Notes: generated by a model from the sequence alone, not told the origin. Numbered from the stretch's first letter, positions 7,995-16,680 are shown. The stretch is DNA of 64,000 nucleotides from Nocardia carnea NBRC 14403 (GCF_000308515.1 NZ_BAFV01000029.1:1-64000); one strand, 5' to 3'. Numbers and translations are program-made.

Positions 7995-8978
7995 CTACGC
8001 CTCGCGGCCGAGAACCTCCACTCGTTCACCGGCCTCGAACTCGATCACCTGGTGGACCCGGGAATCGCCGACCGGACCGAGATCGGCGAGCACCACCTCA
8101 CCGCGCCGGGTCAGCGATTCGACGATCGCATCCACCGGTCGACCGTCGGATCCGGCGATACGGAGGCGATCGCCGACCTCTAGGGCATCGGCACGGACAC
8201 CGCTGGGGGCCGCCTGGGGGTTGTACACCCCGCAGTAGGTCCGGCCGGCCGTATCACCGACACCGCGGTGGGCGATGGTCCACCACACCGGCGCGGAACC
8301 GGCACCGGCATTCCGGCGGTGCCGGTAGAGCACCCGATCGCGACCGTCCTCGGCGGCGGCCCGGCTCTCGTGCACCGAAACATGCCGCCGAATCGGCGCG
8401 CTGCGATGCTGTACAGTGCCCGCCGCACCGTCGACAACCAAGACCCAGCCACCGGAAAGATCCTGGTCCCGGGCCGCGTTCACCCGTTTGGCCAACGCCT
8501 GCCCCGGGGTGGCGCCGAGCCGGTCGGCCACCTCGGCCAGGCTCTCGGCCAACCCCAGCGCCCGCAGGAATCCGGCCACCTCGATCTCCGCGGTGCCGAG
8601 CCGCTGCGCGAGCACCGGCATCGGCGTGCGCTCGCGCCACGCCTGACGGGTGAGATGCTCGTGTTCGGTGAGCCACAGCGCGGACGGGCCGTGGCGGTGA
8701 TTGTCGACCACTGTCGCCCACCAGTCCCATTCCGGTTCGGCGGCCAGCCGATCCCGGATCCAGCCGGCGCGATCGGCGGCGCGGACCCTTTCCCGCGGGG
8801 GTATGAAATTGCGTAGCGCGGCCCGAACGGCCGACGGTGTGCGGCCGAGATCATCGGCTATCCCGGTCAGGTCCTTGCCGGCCCGGAGTTCCGACACGAT
8901 GGTCCGATACTCCGATTCCCGCCACGAGGTGCCGTGCTGACGCGGCGGCAGCAGTCGTTGTTGTCCGAATTCACTCAT
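7995..8978 (-). CDS. Hypothetical protein with HTH-like N-terminus
   Basis: I do not recognise this 327-residue protein. The N-terminal region (WRESEYRTIVSELRAG, then IADDLGRTPSAVRAAL) looks like a Myb/SANT or sigma-like helix-turn-helix. A second similar segment, VLAQRLGTAEIEVAGFLRAL, and a third, VADRLGATPGQALAKRV, follow. The C-terminal 70 residues (ALEVGDRLRIAGSDGR, then GERVEVLGRE) look like a small beta-barrel. ATG 8978 has GGGGG 7 bp upstream. A nucleic-acid-binding role is a guess from these repeats. Confidence 0.65.
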   Translation of the reverse strand: MSEFGQQRLLPPRQHGTSWRESEYRTIVSELRAGKDLTGIADDLGRTPSAVRAALRNFIPPRERVRAADRAGWIRDRLAAEPEWDWWATVVDNHRHGPSALWLTEHEHLTRQAWRERTPMPVLAQRLGTAEIEVAGFLRALGLAESLAEVADRLGATPGQALAKRVNAARDQDLSGGWVLVVDGAAGTVQHRSAPIRRHVSVHESRAAAEDGRDRVLYRHRRNAGAGSAPVWWTIAHRGVGDTAGRTYCGVYNPQAAPSGVRADALEVGDRLRIAGSDGRPVDAIVESLTRRGEVVLADLGPVGDSRVHQVIEFEAGERVEVLGREA

Positions 8979-9233
8979 CACAGAACCCCCGGTTCCGTTG
9001 CGCCGGAGACTATCCGCCGTGATCGGTCGGCCGATCGCGACTCATCTCCGACTGTGTCCTACCTGCATGATTTTACTGCGGGGGTCCGACAGAAACGGCT
9101 CCGCACAGCGGCGATGCACAGGCAGCGGCCGGGACGATATCCGCTCGGCGCCAACAGAATCGGCGTCACTACGACGGGGAACGGCCCCGGCCGTGCGCTG
9201 CCCCATCCGGCAGTGCACGGCCGAGAACCGGTA

Positions 9234-9788
9234 TCACGGAGTGGAATAACCGATCAGCGCGCCGATACCCGCGCCGATCGGGATGGTGATCAAGGCACCC
9301 ACACCGCCGAGGAAGAAGCCGAGTACCGCACCGATTCCACCGCCGATCAGCGCACCGATCCCGGCATTGTGCATCTTGCGTGCTTCGGTGCCCGGATCGG
9401 CAACCAGCTGGGCGATATGTTCACCCGCCGGTGTGGCGGCCTCCGGGGTGAGCGTCAGCGTCCGGCCGTCCGCGGAGACCGCGGCCGCCAACGGTGCGGT
9501 CGTGCCGGCAGCGGAAACCCCGAGCGGCAGGGTGGTCAGCGTGTGCCCCGCCGCATCGGCCAGTAGTACCGCGGCTCCGCCCGCGGCGAGCCGGAAACTG
9601 CCGGTGTCCAGCGTCGTGACGAGTGCCGTCCCCGCCTCGTTCGGTGCGACGACATACCCGACCCCCTGCTCGGTGCCGCGCACGGCGACCTCGGCGGCGG
9701 CCTGCGGATCGGCGTGCGCGGTGCCCGCGGCCGCACCGAGAGCGCCGATGGAGATCAGCGCGGTCGCGGCGATGTGCTTGATTCTCAT
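9234..9788 (-). CDS. Secreted protein with glycine-zipper C-terminus
   Basis: The 184-residue product has a signal peptide (MRIKHIAATALISI, with an A-H-A cleavage site near residue 26) and an alanine/threonine-rich middle. Its C-terminus is a glycine-zipper hairpin of two helices, IGALIGGGIGAVLGFFLGG and GAGIGALIGY. Such zippers insert into or span membranes, so it may associate with the envelope. An open frame continues upstream to 10163, but that part overlaps the next gene and lacks a signal sequence, so ATG 9788 is taken as the start. Homologues are frequent in Nocardia from memory; function unknown. Confidence 0.75.
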   Translation of the reverse strand: MRIKHIAATALISIGALGAAAGTAHADPQAAAEVAVRGTEQGVGYVVAPNEAGTALVTTLDTGSFRLAAGGAAVLLADAAGHTLTTLPLGVSAAGTTAPLAAAVSADGRTLTLTPEAATPAGEHIAQLVADPGTEARKMHNAGIGALIGGGIGAVLGFFLGGVGALITIPIGAGIGALIGYSTP

Positions 9789-9957
9789 GATATTTCCCCA
9801 CATGTTCTGCCGGCGTGGTGCCGCCGGCCGGTCCCCAGCGGCCGGATTTCGGCCCGGAACCCATTCTCGAAGAACCGGATACGACGGACAATGCTTTCGG
9901 TCGAATCGACGCAGACACGCCGTGGTTCGAGTACCCGGCGAGTTCGCCGACCGGCTG

Positions 9958-11751
9958 TCAGATATCCAGTATGTGCGGGAGTCCCGCCCGGAACCGGTCG
10001 GCGTCGAGCTTCTTGGCCGCCTCGAACGCCGGTAGCGCGACCAGCGGAAACACCGGGGCATGCGGGGTGGAGTCGTCGGCGGCGTCGATAATGGCGTTCG
10101 CGGCATTACGGCCGGATTCGTTGGCGCTCTCCATGGTTGCCAGGTCGATATGACTGCGCACATGGTCGCCGCCGAAGAACAGATTCGGAATGGCGCAATG
10201 CGCGTGCGGCCGATGATCGTAGGAGCCCACGGTGTTGACCAGCAGCGGTGTCTCGTTATGAGTGGTGCCGCCGGACCAGCTGATTCCCGGATCCAGATGC
10301 CAGGAATGAATATCCTCGTCGCGCAGCCAGCCGGTCCCGGCGTTCAGCCATACCTTCAGCTGGGCCCAGACTTCGGCCGCGATCTCCGCGGCGGTGCACT
10401 GTTTGGCGGGCCGCCGGTACAGGATCCCCGGGGTATCCCAATCGGAGATATCCACCGAGAAACATTCCTGTACCGACCCGTCGCCGTACTGGCCGGCGAA
10501 ATCGCCGACCCACATCGGTGCCTGGCGCAGCGCCGTGAGTGCCCACGGTGAACCCAGGGCGGCGATATGGCCCTCCGGGATCTCGGTGGGGCGGCGCAGA
10601 TAGAACTGGATCCCGACCATCCAATCGGTGAGCAGTTCCCGCATCCCGGCCAGGTGCGGATCGGCCGAGAGGACCTGGTCGTTCAGCAACGGCACTGTTC
10701 TCTCCACCGGCATGGCGCAGATGTAGTGATCCGCGACCGCGGAGGTCGCGGTGCCTTGTGCGTCGGTGACGGTGACCGAGTCGATCCGGCCGCCCGCACA
10801 GGACAGCCGGCTCGCCCGCTGTCCCATGACGAATTGCACGCCGCGCGACTGTAGATAGGCCACCCACGGGTCGATCCACGCCGCGTTCGTGGGCCGGTTC
10901 AGGATTCGGTCCACACCACCGGAGAACTCCGGGATCATCCCGCTCCCGGCGAGTACCAGTGCTTCGCCGATGGTGCCGATGGTGCGCGCCGAACTCAGAT
11001 GCGGTTTGGCGGCCACCGTGATGCGGGTCAGCGCGTTGACCAGATACGCCCGGTAGGCTGCGGATTTGCCGTCGGCCTGCATGATCTGTTCCCAGGTCAG
11101 GTATTCCCATTGCCCGAACCGCCGTTCGGTACTCGAGGTGAACCACATGAGCATCTGCTTGCCGAAGAAGGCCAGTTCGTGCGGCGGCAGTTCCGGGATG
11201 AAGCCGAATGCGCTGACGATGCTGTTCTGCAGGTTCTGCGGTGTGAGCTGATCGAATCCGGCGATCTCCACCGGCGCCACGATCGGTGGCCGGTCGCGGA
11301 AACCGGCCACGGTGCCCTCGACGCGGATCAAGTTGTCCAGGACACCGTTCGGATTGCCGGGGAACGGGATCCGGCGCATGGTGTCGGGAATGTTCCGGTA
11401 GCAGCCCGGGAAGAACCGGAACCCGTGCTCACCGGGCAGATCGGCGCGTCCGCCGGTGCCGGTGCCGGGAACTCCCATACTGCGCGCCTTCCCGCCCAGA
11501 TAGGACGGTTCGTAGACGGTCACCCGGAAACCGCGTTCGGCGAGTTCGTGGGCGGCCGATAAACCCGCCATTCCACCGCCGAAGATCGCGACCTCCTTAC
11601 CACCGGTGCGTAGGCCGGGGGTTCGGTGCCGGGCCGGGGCCGCGGTGGCGGTCGCCTGTCCGGCGGCGAGTATCGCCGCGCCGGCGAATGCGCCGCGTAG
11701 CGCGGTGCGGCGGTCGATCGATGCTGACTTCTTCGGCAGCTGATCCGACAT
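9958..11751 (-). CDS. Tat-exported FAD-dependent amine-oxidase-fold oxidoreductase
   Basis: The 597-residue flavoprotein has a twin-arginine signal (DRRTALRG, residues 13-20, followed by an alanine-rich hydrophobic stretch). Its dinucleotide fold begins with AIFGGGMAGLSAAHELAERG (residues 55-74), and the C-terminal FAD-contact region reads NLFFGGDHVRSHIDLATMES. It resembles the phytoene desaturase / hydroxysqualene dehydroxylase group. It would fold with FAD in the cytoplasm and be exported by Tat. It lies 13 bp downstream of a second flavoprotein gene on the same strand, so the two are probably co-transcribed. Substrate unknown; an isoprenoid is the best guess. Confidence 0.8.
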   Translation of the reverse strand: MSDQLPKKSASIDRRTALRGAFAGAAILAAGQATATAAPARHRTPGLRTGGKEVAIFGGGMAGLSAAHELAERGFRVTVYEPSYLGGKARSMGVPGTGTGGRADLPGEHGFRFFPGCYRNIPDTMRRIPFPGNPNGVLDNLIRVEGTVAGFRDRPPIVAPVEIAGFDQLTPQNLQNSIVSAFGFIPELPPHELAFFGKQMLMWFTSSTERRFGQWEYLTWEQIMQADGKSAAYRAYLVNALTRITVAAKPHLSSARTIGTIGEALVLAGSGMIPEFSGGVDRILNRPTNAAWIDPWVAYLQSRGVQFVMGQRASRLSCAGGRIDSVTVTDAQGTATSAVADHYICAMPVERTVPLLNDQVLSADPHLAGMRELLTDWMVGIQFYLRRPTEIPEGHIAALGSPWALTALRQAPMWVGDFAGQYGDGSVQECFSVDISDWDTPGILYRRPAKQCTAAEIAAEVWAQLKVWLNAGTGWLRDEDIHSWHLDPGISWSGGTTHNETPLLVNTVGSYDHRPHAHCAIPNLFFGGDHVRSHIDLATMESANESGRNAANAIIDAADDSTPHAPVFPLVALPAFEAAKKLDADRFRAGLPHILDI

Positions 11752-11764
11752 GGTGCTCTCCTGG

Positions 11765-13135
11765 TCAAACGGTTGAGATTCCGGTGACGGGTGGGGCGCC
11801 GCGCAGCGTGGTGCGCGACGTACGGAATTCGCGGGCGGTGGAAGCGGCCTCGTGCGCGATATCGCGGAACACCGGCCCGGGGGCGCGACGGTGCCGCCAC
11901 AGGGCGCCGGCCGTGAGCCGGGCCATCCGGGCCGGTGTGTAGAGCTCGGCGGGACGTCTGGTGCGGGAGAAGATTCCGGTGGTGACGGCCGCCAGATCCG
12001 GGTCGGTGGTCGCGGCGCGATACAGTTCGACCTCCAGCGGACTCATCGCCGTACCGCGGGCGAGCCGGTTGGTCCAGTGGTAGATCTCCCGGCATTCGCG
12101 AACGCGGCGTTGTTCCCACGCGGCGACCGTGTGGTCCAGTCGCACGGGATCGTCGAGCACTGGGGCCACTTCCTCGGCCAGCAGACGGCCGTAGTGCAGA
12201 GCGTCGCGAATCCCCTGGGCGGTCACCGGATCCTTGAAATGCCCGGAGTCGCCGGGTAAGGCCCACCCGGGCCCGCTCGACCGCCGGAAATAGGAAACGA
12301 TTCCGGTGGCCGACCGCACCCGCCCGACCCGTTCGCAGCCGCGCAGACGTTCACGCAGCGGCGGGATCCGGTCCAGGGCCGCGGCGTAGCGCCGTTCGGC
12401 ATCGCCGGGACGGAGCCGGCCGGGGGCGGCGGGCGGCTGGACCAGACAGAGCAGCAGGCCGTCGTCGCAGGGGAAAGCCGTGCCGAGATCGGCTCCCACC
12501 CGCCATTGCGCGGCGGTCGAGCGCCATTCGGTGGAGTTGTCGCGCCAGTAGGCGAAATAGCAGTCGCGGCCGCTGGGGTCGGCCTCGTACGGTGTTTCCA
12601 CGCCCGCCAGTCGCGCGACGGTACTGCGCCGGCCGTCCGCCCCGACCACCAACGCGGCACGGAGTTCGACGGTGCGTTCCTCGGGTCCGGTGTAGTGGAC
12701 GCCGATGCACCGCGCACCGTCCCAGACCAGTTCGGTCACCCGGCAGCGCTGCCGTACCTCGGCCCCCGCATCGGTGGCTGTGCGGACGAGTGCGTGATCG
12801 AGGCCGGTCCGGCGGACACACAGCGTGTAGTCGATACCGCCCACCTCGGGAAACGGTGTCGCGATGGTATACCCGGAGCCTGCCGCGAAGGCATGGGTGA
12901 GTGCGGGAGCGCCGAGTTCGGAGACCGCGTCGAGCGCACCCAGCCGGGACAGTTCGGCGACCGCGGCCGGCCACAACAGATGGGTGGACAGCGTGTCCGA
13001 CGGAAAACGGGCGCTGTCCAGGACGACGACCCGGCGTCCGGCCCGGGCCAGCGTGGCCGCGGTGGCGGAACCTGCACAGCGGGCACCCACGACCACGACA
13101 TCGGCTTGTTCGACCGCGGCGGGGGAGTCAGTCAT
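11765..13135 (-). CDS. FAD-dependent monooxygenase / geranylgeranyl-reductase-like flavoprotein
   Basis: This flavoprotein has the GxGxxG-type start VVVVGARCAGSATAATLARAG and a GDSGHFKDPVTAQGIRDAL segment that matches the GD motif of flavin monooxygenases and geranylgeranyl reductases. An ADGRRSTVARLAG segment is also typical. ATG 13135 (456 aa) is favoured because GAGGCGG lies 5 bp ahead of it; an upstream ATG at 13153 has no such site. It is followed after 13 bp by the Tat-exported flavoprotein. It is divergent from a TetR gene, with the inverted repeat 13160-13176 in between, so that TetR is its likely repressor. Confidence 0.82.
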   Translation of the reverse strand: MTDSPAAVEQADVVVVGARCAGSATAATLARAGRRVVVLDSARFPSDTLSTHLLWPAAVAELSRLGALDAVSELGAPALTHAFAAGSGYTIATPFPEVGGIDYTLCVRRTGLDHALVRTATDAGAEVRQRCRVTELVWDGARCIGVHYTGPEERTVELRAALVVGADGRRSTVARLAGVETPYEADPSGRDCYFAYWRDNSTEWRSTAAQWRVGADLGTAFPCDDGLLLCLVQPPAAPGRLRPGDAERRYAAALDRIPPLRERLRGCERVGRVRSATGIVSYFRRSSGPGWALPGDSGHFKDPVTAQGIRDALHYGRLLAEEVAPVLDDPVRLDHTVAAWEQRRVRECREIYHWTNRLARGTAMSPLEVELYRAATTDPDLAAVTTGIFSRTRRPAELYTPARMARLTAGALWRHRRAPGPVFRDIAHEAASTAREFRTSRTTLRGAPPVTGISTV

Positions 13136-13159
13136 ACGAACCGCCTCGGTCATCGAGTC

Positions 13160-13176
13160 TCGGACACTATGTCCGA
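13160..13176. promoter_or_regulatory. TetR-type operator candidate (TCGGACA-CTA-TGTCCGA)
   Basis: Perfect 7-bp arms are separated by 3 bp. It lies just upstream of the flavoprotein operon, 180 bp from the start of the divergent TetR gene. Its size and symmetry suit a TetR dimer. Confidence 0.6.
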
Positions 13177-13355
13177 TTGATGGTGCGGTGCGGTGGCGGC
13201 ATTGTCAACCATCCGGGCCGCACTGTCCCGCACAGTTTTCCGCAGAAGTAGAGAGCCGGCAACGGTGATCCGAGCCCGGCCGACGGGCACAATGGGCCCA
13301 TGGACCTTGTGAGCGGATATCCACGCCCGTGGCCGAGCGATACGGCGGTCCCCGG

Positions 13356-14006
13356 ATGCCCTCGCTGACCCGGGCCCGGCGGCCCGCCCGGAAACCGGAT
13401 GACGATCGCCGGGCCGAATTCGAGCAGCGGGTCCTGCGCGCGGTCGAGGATCTGCTCGCCGACGGCACTCCGTACACCGAGATCGCGGTACAGAAGATCG
13501 CCGCGACCGCCGAGGTGGCGCGGTCCACCTTCTATCGCTACTTCCCGGACAAGAGCCGATTGCTCATCCGGATGGCGGAATTGGCGACCAGCGATCTGTT
13601 CGCCGCCGCCGAGCGCTGGTGGAGCGCGGAACACACCGACCGTGAAGCGGGTGTGCGCAACGCGATGAGCGCCATGATCGCGGGCTTCCGCCGGCACCGG
13701 TATCTGCTGCTCGCCCTGAGTGAACTCGCCTCCTATGATCGCGATGTCGGCGCCTATTGGCGCGGCCGGGTCGCCGGTTTCGTCGAGCTGGTACGCCATC
13801 GCCTCGAGGCCGACCGGGCCGCCGGCCGGGTGGCGCCTGAACTGGATCCGGCCGCGACGGCGCTGGTACTGGCGGCCATGGTGGAGCGGTCCATCAGCAC
13901 GGCGTTCGCGGTGCGTACCGGCATCTCCGATGCGGAACTGGCGCGGACCCTGGGCCGCTCGATCTGGCTGGTGGTCTACGGTGACGCGCCGACCGGCCCG
14001 GCCTGA
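13356..14006 (+). CDS. TetR-family regulator
   Basis: The 216-residue protein has a TetR DNA-binding domain near residues 20-70: an IAVQKIAATAEVARSTFY helix-turn-helix followed by RYFPDKSRLLIRMAE. The C-terminal ligand domain is helical and of normal length. ATG 13356 (MPSLTRARR) is taken as the start; an in-frame GTG at 13329 exists. It is divergent from the two-gene flavoprotein operon and probably controls it through the repeat at 13160-13176. It converges on another TetR gene. Confidence 0.85.
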   Translation: MPSLTRARRPARKPDDDRRAEFEQRVLRAVEDLLADGTPYTEIAVQKIAATAEVARSTFYRYFPDKSRLLIRMAELATSDLFAAAERWWSAEHTDREAGVRNAMSAMIAGFRRHRYLLLALSELASYDRDVGAYWRGRVAGFVELVRHRLEADRAAGRVAPELDPAATALVLAAMVERSISTAFAVRTGISDAELARTLGRSIWLVVYGDAPTGPA

Positions 14007-14019
14007 CGTCGCGGCGGGC

Positions 14020-14577
14020 TCAGGCCGCAGGTTCGACCAGCCGCCGCGCAGCCAGTACGACGGCGGCGCGCTGCTCGGCGACCCGGCGGGCCGGCCCCTG
14101 GCCGCTGTGGACCGCGGTACTCCGGGCCAGTTCGGTGAGCATGCGTAACAGGGTCGGCGCCGCGATATCGGTGGTGACCGATCCCGCGCGCTGTCCACGT
14201 CTGATCTCGGCCAGCTTGGGGTCGAGTGTGCGGCGCAGTACCTGTGCGATCCGCTCGTCGGCCGGTTCCAGCTCCGCCCATGCCTGTAATCGCGCGTTCT
14301 CCGGGTGGGCACGGAAATGGTCGAACAGCCGGCCCACGTAGCCGGGGAGATCGTCGGCGCGCAGAGCGGTTTCGGTGGTGGTCTGCGCGGTCCATTGTTC
14401 GGTGACCGCGGCGTACAGTTCCGATTTACCCGGGAAGTAGGCGTAGAGGCGATCCTTGCTGGCCTGCGCGGCCGCGGCGATCCGATTGATCCGCGCACCG
14501 GCGGTGCCGTATTCGGCGAACTCCGCTTTGGCCGCCGCGAGGATCCGCTCCCGGGTCGCCTGGCCTGCCGCACGCAT
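14020..14577 (-). CDS. TetR-family regulator, likely repressor of the GXWXG-alcohol dehydrogenase operon
   Basis: A 185-residue TetR protein with the helix-turn-helix INRIAAAAQASKDRLYAYF preceded by ATRERILAAAKAEFAEYG. ATG 14577 begins MRAAGQATRERI; the open frame extends upstream to 15177 but that part is antisense to the next gene. Two near-identical operators (14596-14644) fill the gap to the divergent GXWXG gene, so it very probably represses itself and that operon. The ligand is unknown; a substrate of the adjoining dehydrogenase, such as an aryl or terpenoid alcohol or aldehyde, is possible. Confidence 0.85.
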   Translation of the reverse strand: MRAAGQATRERILAAAKAEFAEYGTAGARINRIAAAAQASKDRLYAYFPGKSELYAAVTEQWTAQTTTETALRADDLPGYVGRLFDHFRAHPENARLQAWAELEPADERIAQVLRRTLDPKLAEIRRGQRAGSVTTDIAAPTLLRMLTELARSTAVHSGQGPARRVAEQRAAVVLAARRLVEPAA

Positions 14578-14595
14578 ACCGGGAATCGTAGCTTG

Positions 14596-14644
14596 CCGAA
14601 CCATCTGGTTCGGAACTAAGGTCGTTGCCGAACCAGATGGTTCG
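14596..14644. promoter_or_regulatory. Tandem TetR operators
   Basis: Operator 1 (14596-14613) is CCGAACCA-TC-TGGTTCGG, with perfect 8-bp arms. Operator 2 (14629-14644) is CGAACCA-GA-TGGTTCG, with the same half-sites and 7-bp arms. The centres are 32 bp apart, about three helical turns. Both sit between a TetR gene and a divergent operon, which is the normal arrangement for TetR autoregulation. Confidence 0.85.
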
Positions 14645-14667
14645 CCGAACCGGTCGATGGGACAGAT

Positions 14668-15135
14668 ATGAGTGCGGACACGCCACGGTGGCAGCAGTTG
14701 CGGGAGCAGACCGAGGGCGTGTCGGTCGCCGAACTCGACGATCTCTGGGGGCGGCTGCGGCCCGCGCGCGCCGAGGACATTCTCGGCGAATGGCGCGGTG
14801 ACGCCTTCCAGACCGGCCATCCACTGTGCCGGGCATTGCCCAAGAGCCGCTGGTACGGCAAAACCTTCCATGCGCTCGACGATGCGAAGCCGCTGATCTG
14901 CCGGGCCGAAGACGGCACGCTGTTCTCCAATGTGGAACTCGGCGGCGGCGAGGCCACCCTGTGGAATATCGAATTCCGCGGTGAGGTGACCGCCACCATG
15001 GTCTACGACGGCCGCGCCGTTTTCGACCATTTCAAATGGCTCGACGACACCACTCTGATGGGCATCATGAACGGCCGCCCGGAACTCGTCCTGGCCGGCG
15101 GCGAATACTTCTACTTCCTGCTGGAACGGGCGTAG
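14668..15135 (+). CDS. GXWXG / DUF4334 protein
   Basis: The 155-residue protein carries the GXWXG signature as LGEWRGDAF near residue 40, then a DUF4334-type second half (MVYDGRAVFDHFKWLDD, then GIMNGR). This two-domain family is common in actinobacteria beside oxidoreductases and has no firmly known reaction. It is the first gene of a two-gene operon: its stop is 2 bp from the start of the alcohol dehydrogenase. The divergent TetR and paired operators indicate induction by a small molecule. Confidence 0.85.
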   Translation: MSADTPRWQQLREQTEGVSVAELDDLWGRLRPARAEDILGEWRGDAFQTGHPLCRALPKSRWYGKTFHALDDAKPLICRAEDGTLFSNVELGGGEATLWNIEFRGEVTATMVYDGRAVFDHFKWLDDTTLMGIMNGRPELVLAGGEYFYFLLERA

Positions 15136-15137
15136 CG

Positions 15138-16226
15138 ATGCGGACCACGGCGCTCCTGTCCCGGGATCCGTCCGCACCGTTCACCGCGGAAGCGGTCGAT
15201 CTCGACGATCCCCGTGACGACGAGATCCTGGTGCGCATCCTCGCCTCGGGGATCTGCCATACCGACCTGGTCAACCGGGTGCTGGGCAAACCCGATCGGC
15301 CGGTGCTGCTGGGACACGAGGGCGCCGGAGTCGTGGCCGCGGTCGGTGCGTCGGTGACCTCGGTGGCGCCCGGCGACCATGTGGTTCTCACATTCCGGCA
15401 CTGCGGCGCCTGCCCGAACTGCATGGCCGGCCGCCCCGCCTACTGCCGGCACTCCACCGCGCTCAACCATTTCGGCCGCCGCGCCGACAGATCACCGCGC
15501 GTCACCGTCGACGGTGCCCCGGTACGGGACGGTTTCTTCGGGCAATCCAGTTTCGCCGGGTACGCAATAGCCACCGCGGACAACACCGTCGTCGTCGACC
15601 CGGCGGCCGATCCGGCCGTCGTGGCCTCCTTCGGTTGCGGATTCCAGACCGGCGCGGGCGCGGTACTCAACGCCCTGCGGCCGGAACCCGGGGCCTGGCT
15701 CGCGATCTACGGTGGGGGAGCGGTCGGTTCGGCGGCACTGCTCGCCGCCCGCACCGTTGCCGGTGTGCGGACCGTCGTGGTGGAAACCTCCGCGGCGCGG
15801 CGCGAGCTGGCCACGGGACTGGGCGCAGATATCGTCCTGGACCCGGCCGGCGCGGGTACCGCGGAAACGGTTCGGGAGATCACCGGCGGCGGGTCCACCC
15901 ATGCGTTGGACACCACCGGGATTCCCGCCGTGCTCGCCGATGCGTTCGCGGCTCTCACGACCGGGGCAACGGTGGTCGCGGTGGGTCTCGGTGCCGGTGT
16001 GCCGCCGATCGATGTGCGCGATATGGTGCTGCAGGGCAAAACGATCCGCGGCTGTCTCGAAGGCGATGCGGACCCGGCCACCTTCATCCCGCACCTGCTC
16101 GACTTGTACGGCAAGGGCGAGTTGCCGGTGGACCGGCTGGTGACCCGATTCCCCCACACCGAAATCGAGACGGCGCTGGCCGCCCAGCATGCGGGTTCGG
16201 TGATCAAACCGGTACTCACCTGGTGA
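15138..16226 (+). CDS. Zinc-dependent alcohol dehydrogenase (aryl/benzyl-alcohol type)
   Basis: This is a 362-residue medium-chain dehydrogenase, NAD(P)-dependent. The catalytic-zinc region reads GICHTDLVNR and GHEGAGVV. The structural-zinc cysteines are in HCGACPNCMAGRPAYC, and the cofactor-binding fold is IYGGGAVGSAALLAAR. It is closest in pattern to aryl-alcohol dehydrogenases such as XylB. It follows the GXWXG gene after 2 bp, so translation is probably linked. The tail matches the family (H-A-G-S-V-I-K-P-V). The substrate is not certain. Confidence 0.88.
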   Translation: MRTTALLSRDPSAPFTAEAVDLDDPRDDEILVRILASGICHTDLVNRVLGKPDRPVLLGHEGAGVVAAVGASVTSVAPGDHVVLTFRHCGACPNCMAGRPAYCRHSTALNHFGRRADRSPRVTVDGAPVRDGFFGQSSFAGYAIATADNTVVVDPAADPAVVASFGCGFQTGAGAVLNALRPEPGAWLAIYGGGAVGSAALLAARTVAGVRTVVVETSAARRELATGLGADIVLDPAGAGTAETVREITGGGSTHALDTTGIPAVLADAFAALTTGATVVAVGLGAGVPPIDVRDMVLQGKTIRGCLEGDADPATFIPHLLDLYGKGELPVDRLVTRFPHTEIETALAAQHAGSVIKPVLTW

Positions 16227-16404
16227 GGCGGCGTACGGTTCCCGGTCCGGGAACCCGGCGGCAGCCGGCGGACGAAAACCATTCGCAGTAGAGCGGATCC
16301 GTTGGTCGTCGTCTCGGTGCGATATCCTGGTACGGGTCGGTGACCGCGACGACCACTGTCCACCTCTCTCGACCGGTTCCATGCGCCGGGGAAGGCCAGT
16401 CGCC

Positions 16405-16653
16405 ATGTCCGATATGCCGATCCGCGACTATATCGCCGAATTCCTGCGTACCCACTGCGATCTGGAATTCGACACCATCGAACCCCAGGCGACCCCGGCC
16501 GAACTGGGGCTGGATTCGCTCACCGTGTTGTCGATCATCGTGCTGGTCGAGAAGAAGTACGAGATCGAACTGCCCGACCGGCAGGTGGCCTCCGCGCAGA
16601 CCTTCGCCGAACTGATGGAGCTGTTCGGGGTATCCGTGGCGCCGGCCTCCTGA
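16405..16653 (+). CDS. Acyl carrier protein (orphan)
   Basis: This 82-residue protein has the phosphopantetheine attachment site LGLDSLTVL, where the serine near residue 36 would carry the arm. It also has the four-helix acidic character of carrier proteins. ATG 16405 has GGGGAAGG 9 bp upstream. No synthase, ligase or transferase is next to it: the alcohol dehydrogenase ends 178 bp upstream. It may serve a pathway elsewhere in the genome, or the PapA5-like enzyme at the start of the window; that link is speculation. Confidence 0.88.
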   Translation: MSDMPIRDYIAEFLRTHCDLEFDTIEPQATPAELGLDSLTVLSIIVLVEKKYEIELPDRQVASAQTFAELMELFGVSVAPAS

Positions 16654-16680
16654 TCTGGACAGTCGACCGCACGGTCCGCC

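Noticed and set aside
9789..10163. N-terminal extension of the glycine-zipper protein
   Set aside because: It overlaps the Tat flavoprotein gene and would bury the signal peptide; ATG 9788 explains the protein better.
14578..15177. N-terminal extension of the TetR gene at 14020
   Set aside because: It would run through the paired operators and antisense to the GXWXG gene. The TetR domain begins right after ATG 14577.
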